Below the pieces are notes generated by a model, which was given only the letters and a program-made list of their open reading frames with translations, searched no databases and was not told where the DNA came from. Positions 55,821 to 64,000 of a stretch of DNA of 64,000 nucleotides are shown piece by piece. The stretch lies in NCBI GenBank assembly GCA_963920575.1, contig OY986970.1:24244114-24308113 (forward strand), given 5' to 3'. How positions within the stretch are numbered: the stretch's first letter is position 1; each line of letters opens with the position of its first letter. This stretch comes from Narthecium ossifragum (Eukaryota; Streptophyta; Magnoliopsida; Dioscoreales; Nartheciaceae). The position numbers were made by a program, and so were the translations under genes.

Positions 55821-57890
55821 TCAATCCGCGACAGCCCACGTCATATCCCCGCTGAAGATCCAGTGGCACACCTCGATCTCACCCGGCCTATGGCCGAGCG
55901 CCACGAAGGCGCCGTGCCCCCGGCTCCAGTCAGACGTGTCAAGGTGACAGATGGCGACTCCGCGATTGATCTTGGCCTTGCTATGGACGTCCAGGATCTC
56001 GGCCTCGTACACCCTCACCTTAGGCACCGAGTGACAGTAGTACACCAAGTAAGGGAACAGGCTCTGGTGGCACGACACCGACTGGGTCACCTTACCGCCG
56101 TTGATGCCTCTCACTTTGCCGATTAGTACGTTCCCGCCGGAGCCCGCCGGGCTCTCGCTGCTCCGGACGACGGCGTTGTTGCCGAGCACCTCGACCGAGA
56201 AGTCGATCATGTCCTCGGCCGATGTGACGCAGCGCTTGGTCTCGCCGCGGCTCGGCGCGCGCTCGCACTCGCGCACCGTGTCGCCTATGGCCCGCCCCAG
56301 CGCGGTGTCCAGGCGCACCGCAAAAGCCTTGGCGGCCGCGTCGGCCTTGAATGGCAGCTTGGCCACGATCCCCCGAGGGAGGAATGCGCGGTCGGGCATC
56401 TTGTCTCTGATGTCCGGCATCGGCATGATCTCCCCTTCTCGCAGTTGGCTCTCCCTGAAGAACTTCCCCGGCTCCACCACCCACTTGTTCCCCATCACCA
56501 TCTTCTTCTTGTCACTGCCGTCGGCGGCGGAGGTTAATGTCGTGGTTTGGGTCGCGGATGACGCGAGTTCATGAGGAACGACGGAGGCGTTCTTGTAGTC
56601 GGTGAAGGTGACACCGGACTTCGAGTAGGAACCGAAGCTGGTGTTGTCGCCCTTGTAGCTCTTGAAGGTGACAGTTGGGAAATTGGCGCCTTCGCCGTAG
56701 GACTTAAACCGGTCGGAGCCGGGGTTGAAGGAGTTGCCGTAGTTGGTGAAGAGCTCATTGGGGGCGTTCTCCTTCTTGCCGTAGGACTGGAAGGTGTCGT
56801 CGCCGACGTTGGATTGGTCGCGGTAACTCGTGAAGGTGTCAGGGCCACCGTTGCCGTTTGCTCCATAGGCGCGGAATGTGTTCTCCGGGACGTTGCCGTT
56901 GTCGCCGTACCCAGTAAAGCTGTTGGTGGCGCCGTTGCCGTTCTCGGCGTAGTTGGCGAAACCGGAGGTGATGACGTTGGAGTTATTACCGTAGGATGTG
57001 AAAGTAGTACCCACGCCATTACCTTCCTTGCCGTACCCAGAGAAGGACTGGCCTCCGGCGTTGGTGTCGTCGGCGTAGGATGTGAAATCTGGCTCTCGGC
57101 CATTGGCGGCGGCGTCGTAGTTAGTGAACTTCAAGTCGGGCGCGTTAGAGAAACGGTGGTAGGTGGCGAAATCGTCGGTGCCATGCACAGCGGCGGTGCC
57201 ATAGGAGGTGAAGTTGGTGGTGACCACGTTCCCGTTGACGGAATAGGTGGTGAACGACTCGTCGTGGCCAACAGTGTCGTGGGAGTAGCGACGGAATGTG
57301 TCCACCGGGATGTTCTCGGAATCCGAATAGTTCTTGAACGAGTCGGAACCGGAGGCGGCGGAGGAGCCGTAGTTGGTGAAGTTAATGTTGTCATAGGATG
57401 TGAAATGGGAGTCCGAATGGTGGGAGGAGAGAGACTGGGAGAAACTCGGGTTACAAAGAAGACGGGCGGCGGCACAGAACGCCGGGAGGTGAGCGGTGAG
57501 AGCGGCGGCGCCGGCGTCGGAAGCGGCCATGGAGGTGAAGGTGGCGGAGTCAAGAGCGGAGAGAGGGGAAAGCTTGGAAACGAGGAAAAGAGGATGAGGG
57601 CGGCCATTGGGGATCTTGCGGTCCCAGTAGCGCAGCGCCGCCGCCTTCGCTGTGAATGGGTTCGGATTGGTAGAGATGGGTAGGGTTACAGCGGCGGCGT
57701 TTACTTGGTTGGATGAAGGTTCCAGCAAATGGGTTTGGGATGATGGGTTCTTGGCGGCATTGGCGGCGGCGGACTTGGCGGTGAAGAGATGGTAGGTTGG
57801 GGAGGCTGCCACCATGAGTGGGTGGAGAGAGGAGGAGAAGAGGAGGAGGGGGAGGAGAAAGAGGAGGGGTTGGAGAGTGGAAGGAGCCAT
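55821..57890 (-). CDS. Polygalacturonase non-catalytic subunit beta (BURP protein, 689 aa)
   Basis: Single intact exon, ATG at 57890 in a strong context (GCCATGGC). Residues 1-28 form a signal peptide (MAPSTLQPLLFLLPLLLFSS). Next come a conserved RYWDRKIPN block (about 87-95) and a repeat region (about 150-450) with 21 FxxY motifs (FTSY, FTNY, FKSY) spaced 14-16 residues apart and several N-glycosylation sequons. The C-terminal BURP domain (about 470-689) ends in the diagnostic CH-x10-CH-x27-CH-x25-CH-x8-W. This is the organisation of tomato PG1 beta subunit and its plant relatives, which are secreted, bind cell-wall pectin and modulate polygalacturonase. Length fits the family. The gene is GC-rich, typical of monocot genes. 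A CTATTTAA box lies about 95 bases upstream. Confidence 0.95.
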   Translation of the reverse strand: MAPSTLQPLLFLLPLLLFSSSLHPLMVAASPTYHLFTAKSAAANAAKNPSSQTHLLEPSSNQVNAAAVTLPISTNPNPFTAKAAALRYWDRKIPNGRPHPLFLVSKLSPLSALDSATFTSMAASDAGAAALTAHLPAFCAAARLLCNPSFSQSLSSHHSDSHFTSYDNINFTNYGSSAASGSDSFKNYSDSENIPVDTFRRYSHDTVGHDESFTTYSVNGNVVTTNFTSYGTAAVHGTDDFATYHRFSNAPDLKFTNYDAAANGREPDFTSYADDTNAGGQSFSGYGKEGNGVGTTFTSYGNNSNVITSGFANYAENGNGATNSFTGYGDNGNVPENTFRAYGANGNGGPDTFTSYRDQSNVGDDTFQSYGKKENAPNELFTNYGNSFNPGSDRFKSYGEGANFPTVTFKSYKGDNTSFGSYSKSGVTFTDYKNASVVPHELASSATQTTTLTSAADGSDKKKMVMGNKWVVEPGKFFRESQLREGEIMPMPDIRDKMPDRAFLPRGIVAKLPFKADAAAKAFAVRLDTALGRAIGDTVRECERAPSRGETKRCVTSAEDMIDFSVEVLGNNAVVRSSESPAGSGGNVLIGKVRGINGGKVTQSVSCHQSLFPYLVYYCHSVPKVRVYEAEILDVHSKAKINRGVAICHLDTSDWSRGHGAFVALGHRPGEIEVCHWIFSGDMTWAVAD

Positions 57891-57911
57891 GGCCGGCAAT
57901 GGCTTTCTTGG

Positions 57912-57952
57912 GTGGTGGCGGTGGTGGATGGTGGTGGTGGTGGTGGTGGGAT
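57912..57952. repeat. (GGT)n microsatellite in the 5' leader
   Basis: GGTGGTGGCGGTGGTGGATG followed by seven GGT units, directly upstream of the beta-subunit ATG. Confidence 0.85.
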
Positions 57953-57982
57953 TCGGGGAGTGAGAAGCGAGAAGAGTAGGGG

Positions 57983-57991
57983 AATTAAATA
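57983..57991 (-). promoter_or_regulatory. TATA-like box of the beta-subunit gene
   Basis: CTATTTAATTC on the minus strand, the only TATA-like sequence within 150 bases of the ATG. Confidence 0.5.
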
Positions 57992-58124
57992 GAGATGGGA
58001 AACAGAGTGTAGGGGTAGTGCTGTTCTTTTTTCTCTCAATTTGGTTTAGCAGTTATAATGTACCTACCTGGGAAGGATCTTTTCGTGTGTGAGAGGCTGT
58101 TTGGGTTGTCTAATTTATGAGTCT

Positions 58125-58505
58125 ATATATATATACTAATAAATTCCTCTGTCACATGGTAAGGTAACTATTCTCACTCTTCACCTTCTCTAATAACTTC
58201 TCACTAACCCCCCCTCCACATAGGCTCTATGTAGGATAACCCTCTTCACGTAGGCTCCACATAGGACAACGAAAGGTTAATTTATAACCATCTCTCTATA
58301 TAAGGATAATATATCATGCTTATACAGTAGTATGGTTATAAGTGAAACTTTTATTGTCCTACGTGGCGGGAGAATGTCCTAGGTGGAGCCTATGTGGTGC
58401 CTATGTGGCATGATAATCCTAGGTTGAGGGGGGTTTAGTGGGAAGGAGTTATTGGGTGGAGTGGGTGATTATCCTGCCATGTGACAGGGGCACAACTAGT
58501 ATATA
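58125..58505. mobile_element. CTAGT-ended MITE, near complete
   Basis: Inverted ends: CTGTCACATGGTAAGGTAAC at the left against GATTATCCTGCCATGTGACA at the right, terminating ACTAGT inside TA repeats. Internal GTCCTACGTGGCGGG and CACGTAGGCTCCAC blocks are also inverted, so the whole element can fold back. Confidence 0.7.
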
Positions 58506-58547
58506 TATATATATAGTATAGAGGAATTTTCTAGGGAGAATCTCTAA

Positions 58548-58767
58548 ACCCTCGTTTGGTATGGGGGATAGCCTATTCCGAAATAAGGGATTTTAGGGTT
58601 AGGAAAAGTGGGAATAAAAGTAGTAATGATTACTTGGAATAAGAAAAAAATAATGGTAGTGGTCGGTGGAATGAGAATAAATGGATAATTATTACCTGGA
58701 ATAAGAAAAGGTGTTTGGAGATAAGTATGGGAATAAGGGGGGAATTATTCCCATACCAAACAAGCCC
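58548..58767. mobile_element. Tourist-like MITE (PIF/Harbinger)
   Basis: CGTTTGGTATGGG at the left faces CCCATACCAAACAAGCCC at the right, with TAA on both sides (58545-58547 and 58768-58770), the 3-bp duplication expected for this superfamily. Confidence 0.55.
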
Positions 58768-59320
58768 TAAGTCTTGTAGAGAGAACTGGTTTGTGGATCG
58801 TCCGATGGGATCAGACGGTCATGATCTGCTTGGGACTTAAACCCCCCCTATCCAGTCGATCGCGACCCGAGCCCATCTCCCGTGCCCTAAGCGCTGTCGC
58901 CGTCCTCCCTTCTTCACCATCGCGCCACCCCGTTGCAGCTCTCTCCACCCTAGAGCGCTGCCGCCGTCCTCCCTTCTTCGCCATCGCGCCGCCTCGTCGC
59001 AGCTCTCTCCACCCTAGAGCGCTGCTGCCGCTTCTCCGCCGACCAATGTCGCCCCCGGCAACCCTCCTCCTCTCCTATCCCGTCGACCAGCCTCTGGCGC
59101 CACCCTCGAGCTTCCATGAATGCTGCCAACGCCTCGCCCCGTCCACCCTCGAGCCATCGCGCTGCCACCGCCACTGTACTGCTCTGCCATTTTGCTCTTT
59201 GTGTTTCAGGTATAAGTGAATCACATTGCTGTGAATTTTAGAGATTTGTTTAGAGATTTTCTTGCCCATGCATGTGGTTTTCTTAGAGATTTCAAGTTAA
59301 TTTTAGAGATTTTTGTAAGG

Positions 59321-59804
59321 ATGTCTTCTACTAATTCGACATCCTCCTCAACGTGTCCGCTGTGTTATTGTGGACAAAGATCAATGCTACTGATCTCCAA
59401 GACTGACAAGAACTTTCAAAGAAGATTCTATAGTTCACGCACGAAGGTAACAGTACACATTGAGCCCCACTAAGATATTAACTGTTGAATTTTCTTTTGT
59501 GATTAATTGAGGTCTAACTATTGAATTACTACAGGCAAATGGTGAATGTAATTACTTCTTGTGGATTGATGGGGAAATTTGCGAACATGAGCAACTAGTT
59601 ATCGGCAAAATGAAGACGAAGATACAAAGCTTGGAAGGTGAATTGAAGCAGATGGAGACCAGAGCGGAGATGGTTGCCTTGAAAGATAAATTGAAGCAGA
59701 TGGAGACCATGGCGGTGATGAAGACCTTAAACGATGAACTGAAGCGTAGAGAAGATGAAAATCTTTGGTTGTTGTTGGAGGTGAAAAAATGCAAAACAAA
59801 ATAA
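59321..59804 (+). CDS. zf-GRF coiled-coil protein (131 aa, 2 exons)
   Basis: Exons 59321-59446 and 59535-59804 join in phase 0 (donor AAG/GTAACA, acceptor ACTACAG). The product starts MSSTNSTSSSTCPLCYCGQR and has a GRF-type zinc finger (CYCG, RRFYSSRTK, GECNYFLWID) followed by two similar coiled-coil heptad blocks (LEGELKQMETRAEMVALKDK and LKQMETMAVMKTLNDELK). The Cys normally following RRFY is Ser, so one zinc ligand is missing. The two coiled-coil blocks look like a recent 48-base duplication. It resembles the zf-GRF pseudogene at 30787 in layout but lacks the C-terminal membrane anchor. The function of these small plant proteins is not known to me. The upstream region to 58800 is CT-rich and may hold a 5' exon. 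Confidence 0.7.
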
Positions 59805-59956
59805 ATTTGCTTGTGTTGTTATGTGTCCTCCTTGTATTTACACTAGTTCTAGTATGGAATTTGTAACTAATAGTTGGATAAGATTCTCCAAACAGGTGAA
59901 TGCTCCGGCCGGTTGCACTAGTTCTATTACTGGTTATACAGAAGTACGTATGCATG

Positions 59957-60376
59957 CAAGGGCGGAGCCACCTTAAAGGCTAAGGTGGGCTCCAACCCAT
60001 GCAGTTTAATTAAAGTTTTAGCCATTATTAGGTATATACCAAGTAATATTTAGGCCCAGTCCAGCTTGAATTGAACCTCAGCCCAGGTTAAGTTCATGCT
60101 CCGCCCATAGGAGCCCTATCATATTCAATTAGATGGATCTTGTGTAGGTGTAATGTGTCAGATCCAAACCCGGATCGAATCTGTTAGGTATAAATCTAAT
60201 AACCGGATTTAATTATAGGTCTTAAAACATACGATTTCTATATCGGGGGTTTTCTCTATTTCACGTCTCTATTTTGCTTCTCCATCGTCGCCCAAATTAA
60301 GTAGATAAATTGGTGATTTTTTTCCCCTTAAGCTTTAGTAAGCCCAGGGCAAAAAAATTTCCTGGCTCCGCCCTTG
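59957..60376. mobile_element. hAT-type non-autonomous element
   Basis: 420 bp with inverted ends CAAGGGCGGAGCCA and TGGCTCCGCCCTTG and a perfect 8-bp duplication TATGCATG (59949-59956 and 60377-60384). The terminal sequence and duplication length are those of hAT elements. No transposase inside. Confidence 0.9.
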
Positions 60377-60774
60377 TATGCATGGATTTGAATGTATATT
60401 ACACTTGATGTTGCACTTTAGAGATTACAATCTTGATGTAAATGAAATGGTTTCCGGATGTTTTGGCCTGTGATGGTATGTGAATTCTCCTAACTAGATC
60501 TGATCTGTCTGTTGTATGCTATTAGTCTGTTTTACACTTGTCAGACTGATTTTTGGAAGCCACCTAGCAAGTCTTTCATCAGTCACGGATTTGGAGTATC
60601 TACATCTTCGAAGCTAGGTTAAAATTCACACCGTACAAAACCTGGAAATTCTGTCTTACTCTGAGTAACCGGGATCAACGACAGCAGTTGATTTACCTTT
60701 TTATGACAGCATACCTTATACATAACACTTTGTTCTCCTTGGCAGCTTGTTTCGGCACTGACTTGGCTGAGGTT

Positions 60775-61608
60775 TTTTTTTTTTTTGTTGATTAGTTGAG
60801 GCCAAGGTCTAAGTGACCATATTAGAGGTTACATACGATATATAGCTGGTGAACTAGGGACATGCCCCTCAGATCCCCCCACATTACCAAATTGAAACCA
60901 TAGTCTTAAGTGCTTCTCGAGCTAGCCAATCTGCATGCAAGTTTTCTTCGCGCGGGATGTATGCAACACGAAACTCCGTGAGAATTCGGCTCATCCACCA
61001 TATTTCCTGCACCTCTTCCCTGCAGTCTTCCGCTAGAGGTAGCCTCCCCTCTTTCATGCGGACTGTGTGAAGAGAGTCGCTTTCCATTAGTGCATGTTTA
61101 AATCCGCATTGAATTGCCCGGGTAACGGCCGCATGGATTGCATGAAGTTCTCCAAGTAGGATGGAGCCGGCCTTGCTCATGTTGCTTTCAGTCCAGAGGA
61201 CATGATCTCTTCATCAATGCAGGTGACACCAAGTCCAGCCATGTCGGAGGAATGATTGAACGAGGCGTCAGTTCGGAGTCTGGTGCTTTGCTCTTCCTCT
61301 ATGATCGCCCTTTGTGGACGCTACTTAGCTAGCCTAGTGTGCTCCCTGGCTTGCCATTTAATTAACCTAGCAACCTCCCTGGCATCCTGCCCCGCTTCTC
61401 CCGCCACCACTTTGTAGCGGTCCTTCCACAGCCACCACGCTCCATAGGCGAGCATGGATGTTGTCTGTGTGATTTCCTCGGATTTCTGGGGCCAGCCGAG
61501 CAAGTTGAGGTAGGTTCCCATGGTAAGATCACAGTTGTTGACCTAGGTGTCAACCATTACTCTGCTCCACACATCGCGAGCGAACCGACAATCAAAGAGC
61601 AGATGCTC
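60775..61608 (-). mobile_element. 5'-truncated LINE with 19-bp TSD
   Basis: CACTGACTTGGCTGAGGTT occurs at 60756-60774 and 61609-61627. The element lies between, on the minus strand, with its poly-A tail as the T run at 60775-60788. It keeps the end of the zf-RVT domain (HLLFDCRFARDVWSRV), a WWLWKDR segment and an RNase H domain (60884-61180: GELHAIHAAVTRAI, ALMESDSLHTV, IPREENLHADWLAREAL). Frameshifts and a stop break it up. Confidence 0.95.
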
Positions 61609-61627
61609 CACTGACTTGGCTGAGGTT

Positions 61628-62854
61628 GAAGCTGTATCCATGGCGGTCGCACCATTCTCCTCCAATTATGCTGAAGTAACAATGGTGTCCTCTCCTTCGG
61701 CACCCATCTCTAATATTATAGCCTTTGCTGTGAAAAAGCCACGGTCTCTTCCTCGCTAGAAATCAGTTCAATTTACCTGCATAAATGAGGTAAAACAAAT
61801 CAATAGGAAAAGATCACATCCCTGTTTGATTATCCAATCACAGCTATTATTGAAAGCTCTGTACCCCTAAAAGGACATTGTGACTGCTGGGCTACCTCAT
61901 ACTAGGGATGCTATCTGACTCAATATAAAGAAATCAAATTTCAACATGTAAAGGAAAAGAATATCAACAAAAAAAGCTTGCATAAGTGGTGATGAGAACA
62001 ATACGTAAATTGAATCAACCATATTTCAATAGCATATAAGCTGCTGACATTTCACAACCTACAGCCAATTCCATCATGGAGAGGCTTCTAAGGTATTGCA
62101 GTTGACAAAAAAAAACATATCAATGGACTCGAAGGTAATATTAGGGGCCAAAAGTTCACATGTTTCATTTGTAGCTGCTTTCAGATAGAAGGGAAGAGTT
62201 TACATGGAGAAGATTTCACTTGTAGCCGCTTTCAGATAGAAGGGAAGAGTTTAAGAACAGATCAATGTGGATATCAAATTTGATGAAGAATTGAAACATA
62301 TCAAGATACATTACCAAACAAAAATAGAATTAAATAACAATCTTACAACAAGATAGGGGTTTTGACGGCAGTAGTCTATTAACTTTCAAAACAAGCATGA
62401 AATTAGCATAGAAACCTCAAATTTCTCCGGATTGTATACATCAACTGTTTAATCACAAGATTAATCTTCACCTTCATAATTCTTGTCTACCAAGACATAG
62501 TCGGTGTTGCTGTCACATGTTGAGAACAAATACCTAACCATGAAAGATTATTGTGAGCTTAGAAATTTAAAGATGAATGAAAAGATTAAAAAACAACAAC
62601 ATTCAACCTAAAGCTACAGGTTGTAACAGCTAGTGTACTTACTGAGTGAAGGGCAGTTTTTTTTAATCCTCTAGCTAGGGTTATCCAAGGGTTAGTTCTC
62701 CATCAGGAACTATCCAGAGGCTGAGTTCTCTTTTCCATCAGGAACTATCCAGAGGCTGAGTTCTCTTCCCCAAGAGTTCTCTTTAACCGACGTCCACCGA
62801 TCCACCTTCTTATCCGCCGGTCATCTTCTTCGTAGCTGGAACCGCCTCCGCCCC
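61628..62854. other. Sequence beyond the LINE, with short duplications
   Basis: Across the LINE site the pre-insertion sequence keeps an open frame (GTDLAEVEAVSMAVAPFSSN, ending at 61759) after an acceptor-like CTTGGCAG at 60737-60745. It may be an exon of an unrecognised gene. GCTTTCAGATAGAAGGGAAG is duplicated at 62178 and 62229, and a 38-base unit with CATCAGGAACTATCCAGAGG at 62702 and 62740. Confidence 0.4.
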
Positions 62855-64000
62855 TGACACGCCTTGAAAAGTGTCGTTACCTTAACAAGTACGCCAAAAT
62901 TAGAAATTTATAATCCGAATTACTAACTAACTACTTTATGGGTAGATAGCAATGAGTCCGAGTCGGTCCACAGGGAAAAGAAGTGTTAAGTATAATTACC
63001 TCGTATAGTTCTAAATCAAAATATTGATAAAGGAAATGATTTTTGGTTTTTAAACTACTCTTAACTCAAATTAAACTCAACTGAATAATAATAGGATAAA
63101 CGGCCAAGAGATTTCTAATCAGTAATAAAGAACTAACTAAGTCTTCCTAGGATAAAAGCAATTCAAAATGTGTTAATGGTTTTAACAAGTCGATAGGTGA
63201 ATGGCTAGAACCCCTACCGCTCAACAAAGATTCGTAAGAAGTCTTCATCGGAACGAAGATCAAATCAGCGGATAATTGGTATGAGAATAATCAAAGTGGT
63301 TCTAGCACTTTGAGATCGCCTAATCAATAAAGATAAAGAACGAATTGTAGGTTATAATCATAGGTCTTAATGGTTCTAGCATTAAGGCAGTGGTTCTAAC
63401 ACTCCTACAATCATAAGCTAGGGTTTAGAATCCAATCCAAAGATCTAACATGGTTCTAGCATGAAAGCAACTTGAACAAGTCCAAATCCTAGCCTCTAAC
63501 ATGCAATGCTCAAAACCAGTGAGCGTAATCTCAGCGTAACTTTCACATCCGAACTCGAAACGAGGCGATTCAAGATTCGTTCGAAAGCTAAGATAGAGAT
63601 CTACAACTTTTATGTTTTGAGTTTTCACAAAATCTGGCTGTATACCCACGGAAAAATCGAGACAAGACAGACCGAAATTAGGGCACAAAGAGCAAACAAT
63701 ACATTCACCATAAGAAATATTACCAATAGATATATAAAATCTGAATTTAATCCATTAAACCATCATAAAGTACATGCTCAGATCCATAGAAAAACCGAAA
63801 TAAACTCCCTATTACATCATAGAATTTCCTAGAATAAAGATTTAGCTACTCATCTTGAAGAAACGATCCATCGGGGAAGGTTGATCGGCATGGATCTATC
63901 TTCAAGACCTAACCCTAATGTTTATTGAGAAAGAAGAACCAAGGAAACACCCAGGAGGAGAGGAAAATTCGTCTATGGGTGGCTCCAAAAATCCCCTCAA
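62855..64000 (-). repeat. Athila-like LTR, cut by the window end
   Basis: Starts TGACACGCCTTGAAAAGTGT and parallels the first 1,100 bases of the Athila LTR at 5221: GAGTCCGAGTC.GTCCACAGG, the GGTTCTAGCAC series, and the final GGCTCCAAAAATCCC, which in the Athila LTR lies just before the TATA box. It is a separate, diverged subfamily. Confidence 0.8.

Noticed and set aside
56571..57683. 370-codon plus-strand frame
   Set aside because: Antisense shadow of the GC-rich beta-subunit gene, Gly/Val-biased, no domain.
41000..58505. Helitron interpretation of the CTAGT-ended family
   Set aside because: CTAGT with a nearby hairpin is suggestive, but the best copy (58125-58505) has inverted repeats at both ends, which fits a TIR MITE better.

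Overview
The window is nuclear DNA of a flowering plant. Host genes are sparse, have introns, and sit in a deep nest of transposable elements. The GC-rich beta-subunit gene, TATA boxes, polypyrimidine tracts, a tRNA-Asp-primed Athila element, copia TR-GAG elements and Tourist/hAT/MULE MITEs fit a monocot, probably a commelinid. Pineapple would be compatible, but the species cannot be proven from the sequence alone.

Layout. 301-2429: LINE relic (+) that has lost its reverse transcriptase catalytic core. 3195-4806: MITE-like and fold-back elements. 4840-27241: a decayed MULE of the FAR1 type (copy A), split by a complete 15.2-kb Athila-type Ty3/gypsy retrotransposon (5221-20467, minus, target duplication GTGCT, LTRs about 1.3% diverged). 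Copy A is split again by a long solo LTR (22584-26663), which itself holds an Athila-like solo LTR (23057-24703, TSD CACCG). 27242-29645: second long solo LTR (TSD CGCGG). 30787-31117: zf-GRF pseudogene. 32258-36130: a second FAR1/MULE copy (copy B) with a tandemly multiplied exon. 36642-40481: host gene NFD6 (minus, three coding exons). 40850-42612: MITE and copia debris. 42896-45070: TR-GAG copia element, interrupted by a third long LTR (45071 to the gap at 49565) that carries a Pack-MULE (46133-48259). 49765-53800: MITEs. 53955-54894: another copia LTR with its primer-binding site. 55821-57890: intact polygalacturonase non-catalytic beta-subunit gene (BURP, minus). 59321-59804: two-exon zf-GRF gene. 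59957-60376: hAT MITE. 60775-61608: 5'-truncated LINE with a 19-bp TSD. 62855-64000: the start of another Athila-like LTR, cut by the window edge.

The most unusual feature is a recurring arrangement. Arrays of GATCGATC palindromes, often paired into perfect 10-13 bp hairpins, lie just upstream of a TATA box in the LTRs of several unrelated retrotransposon families. The Athila element also carries two further array-plus-TATA modules inside its body, each upstream of an accessory ORF. This looks like a shared promoter cassette, and it explains the many spurious short ORFs rich in Asp-Arg-Ser and Gly-Ser-Ile. The host genes (NFD6, the beta subunit, and perhaps the zf-GRF gene) are unrelated to one another; the rest of the window is transposon history.
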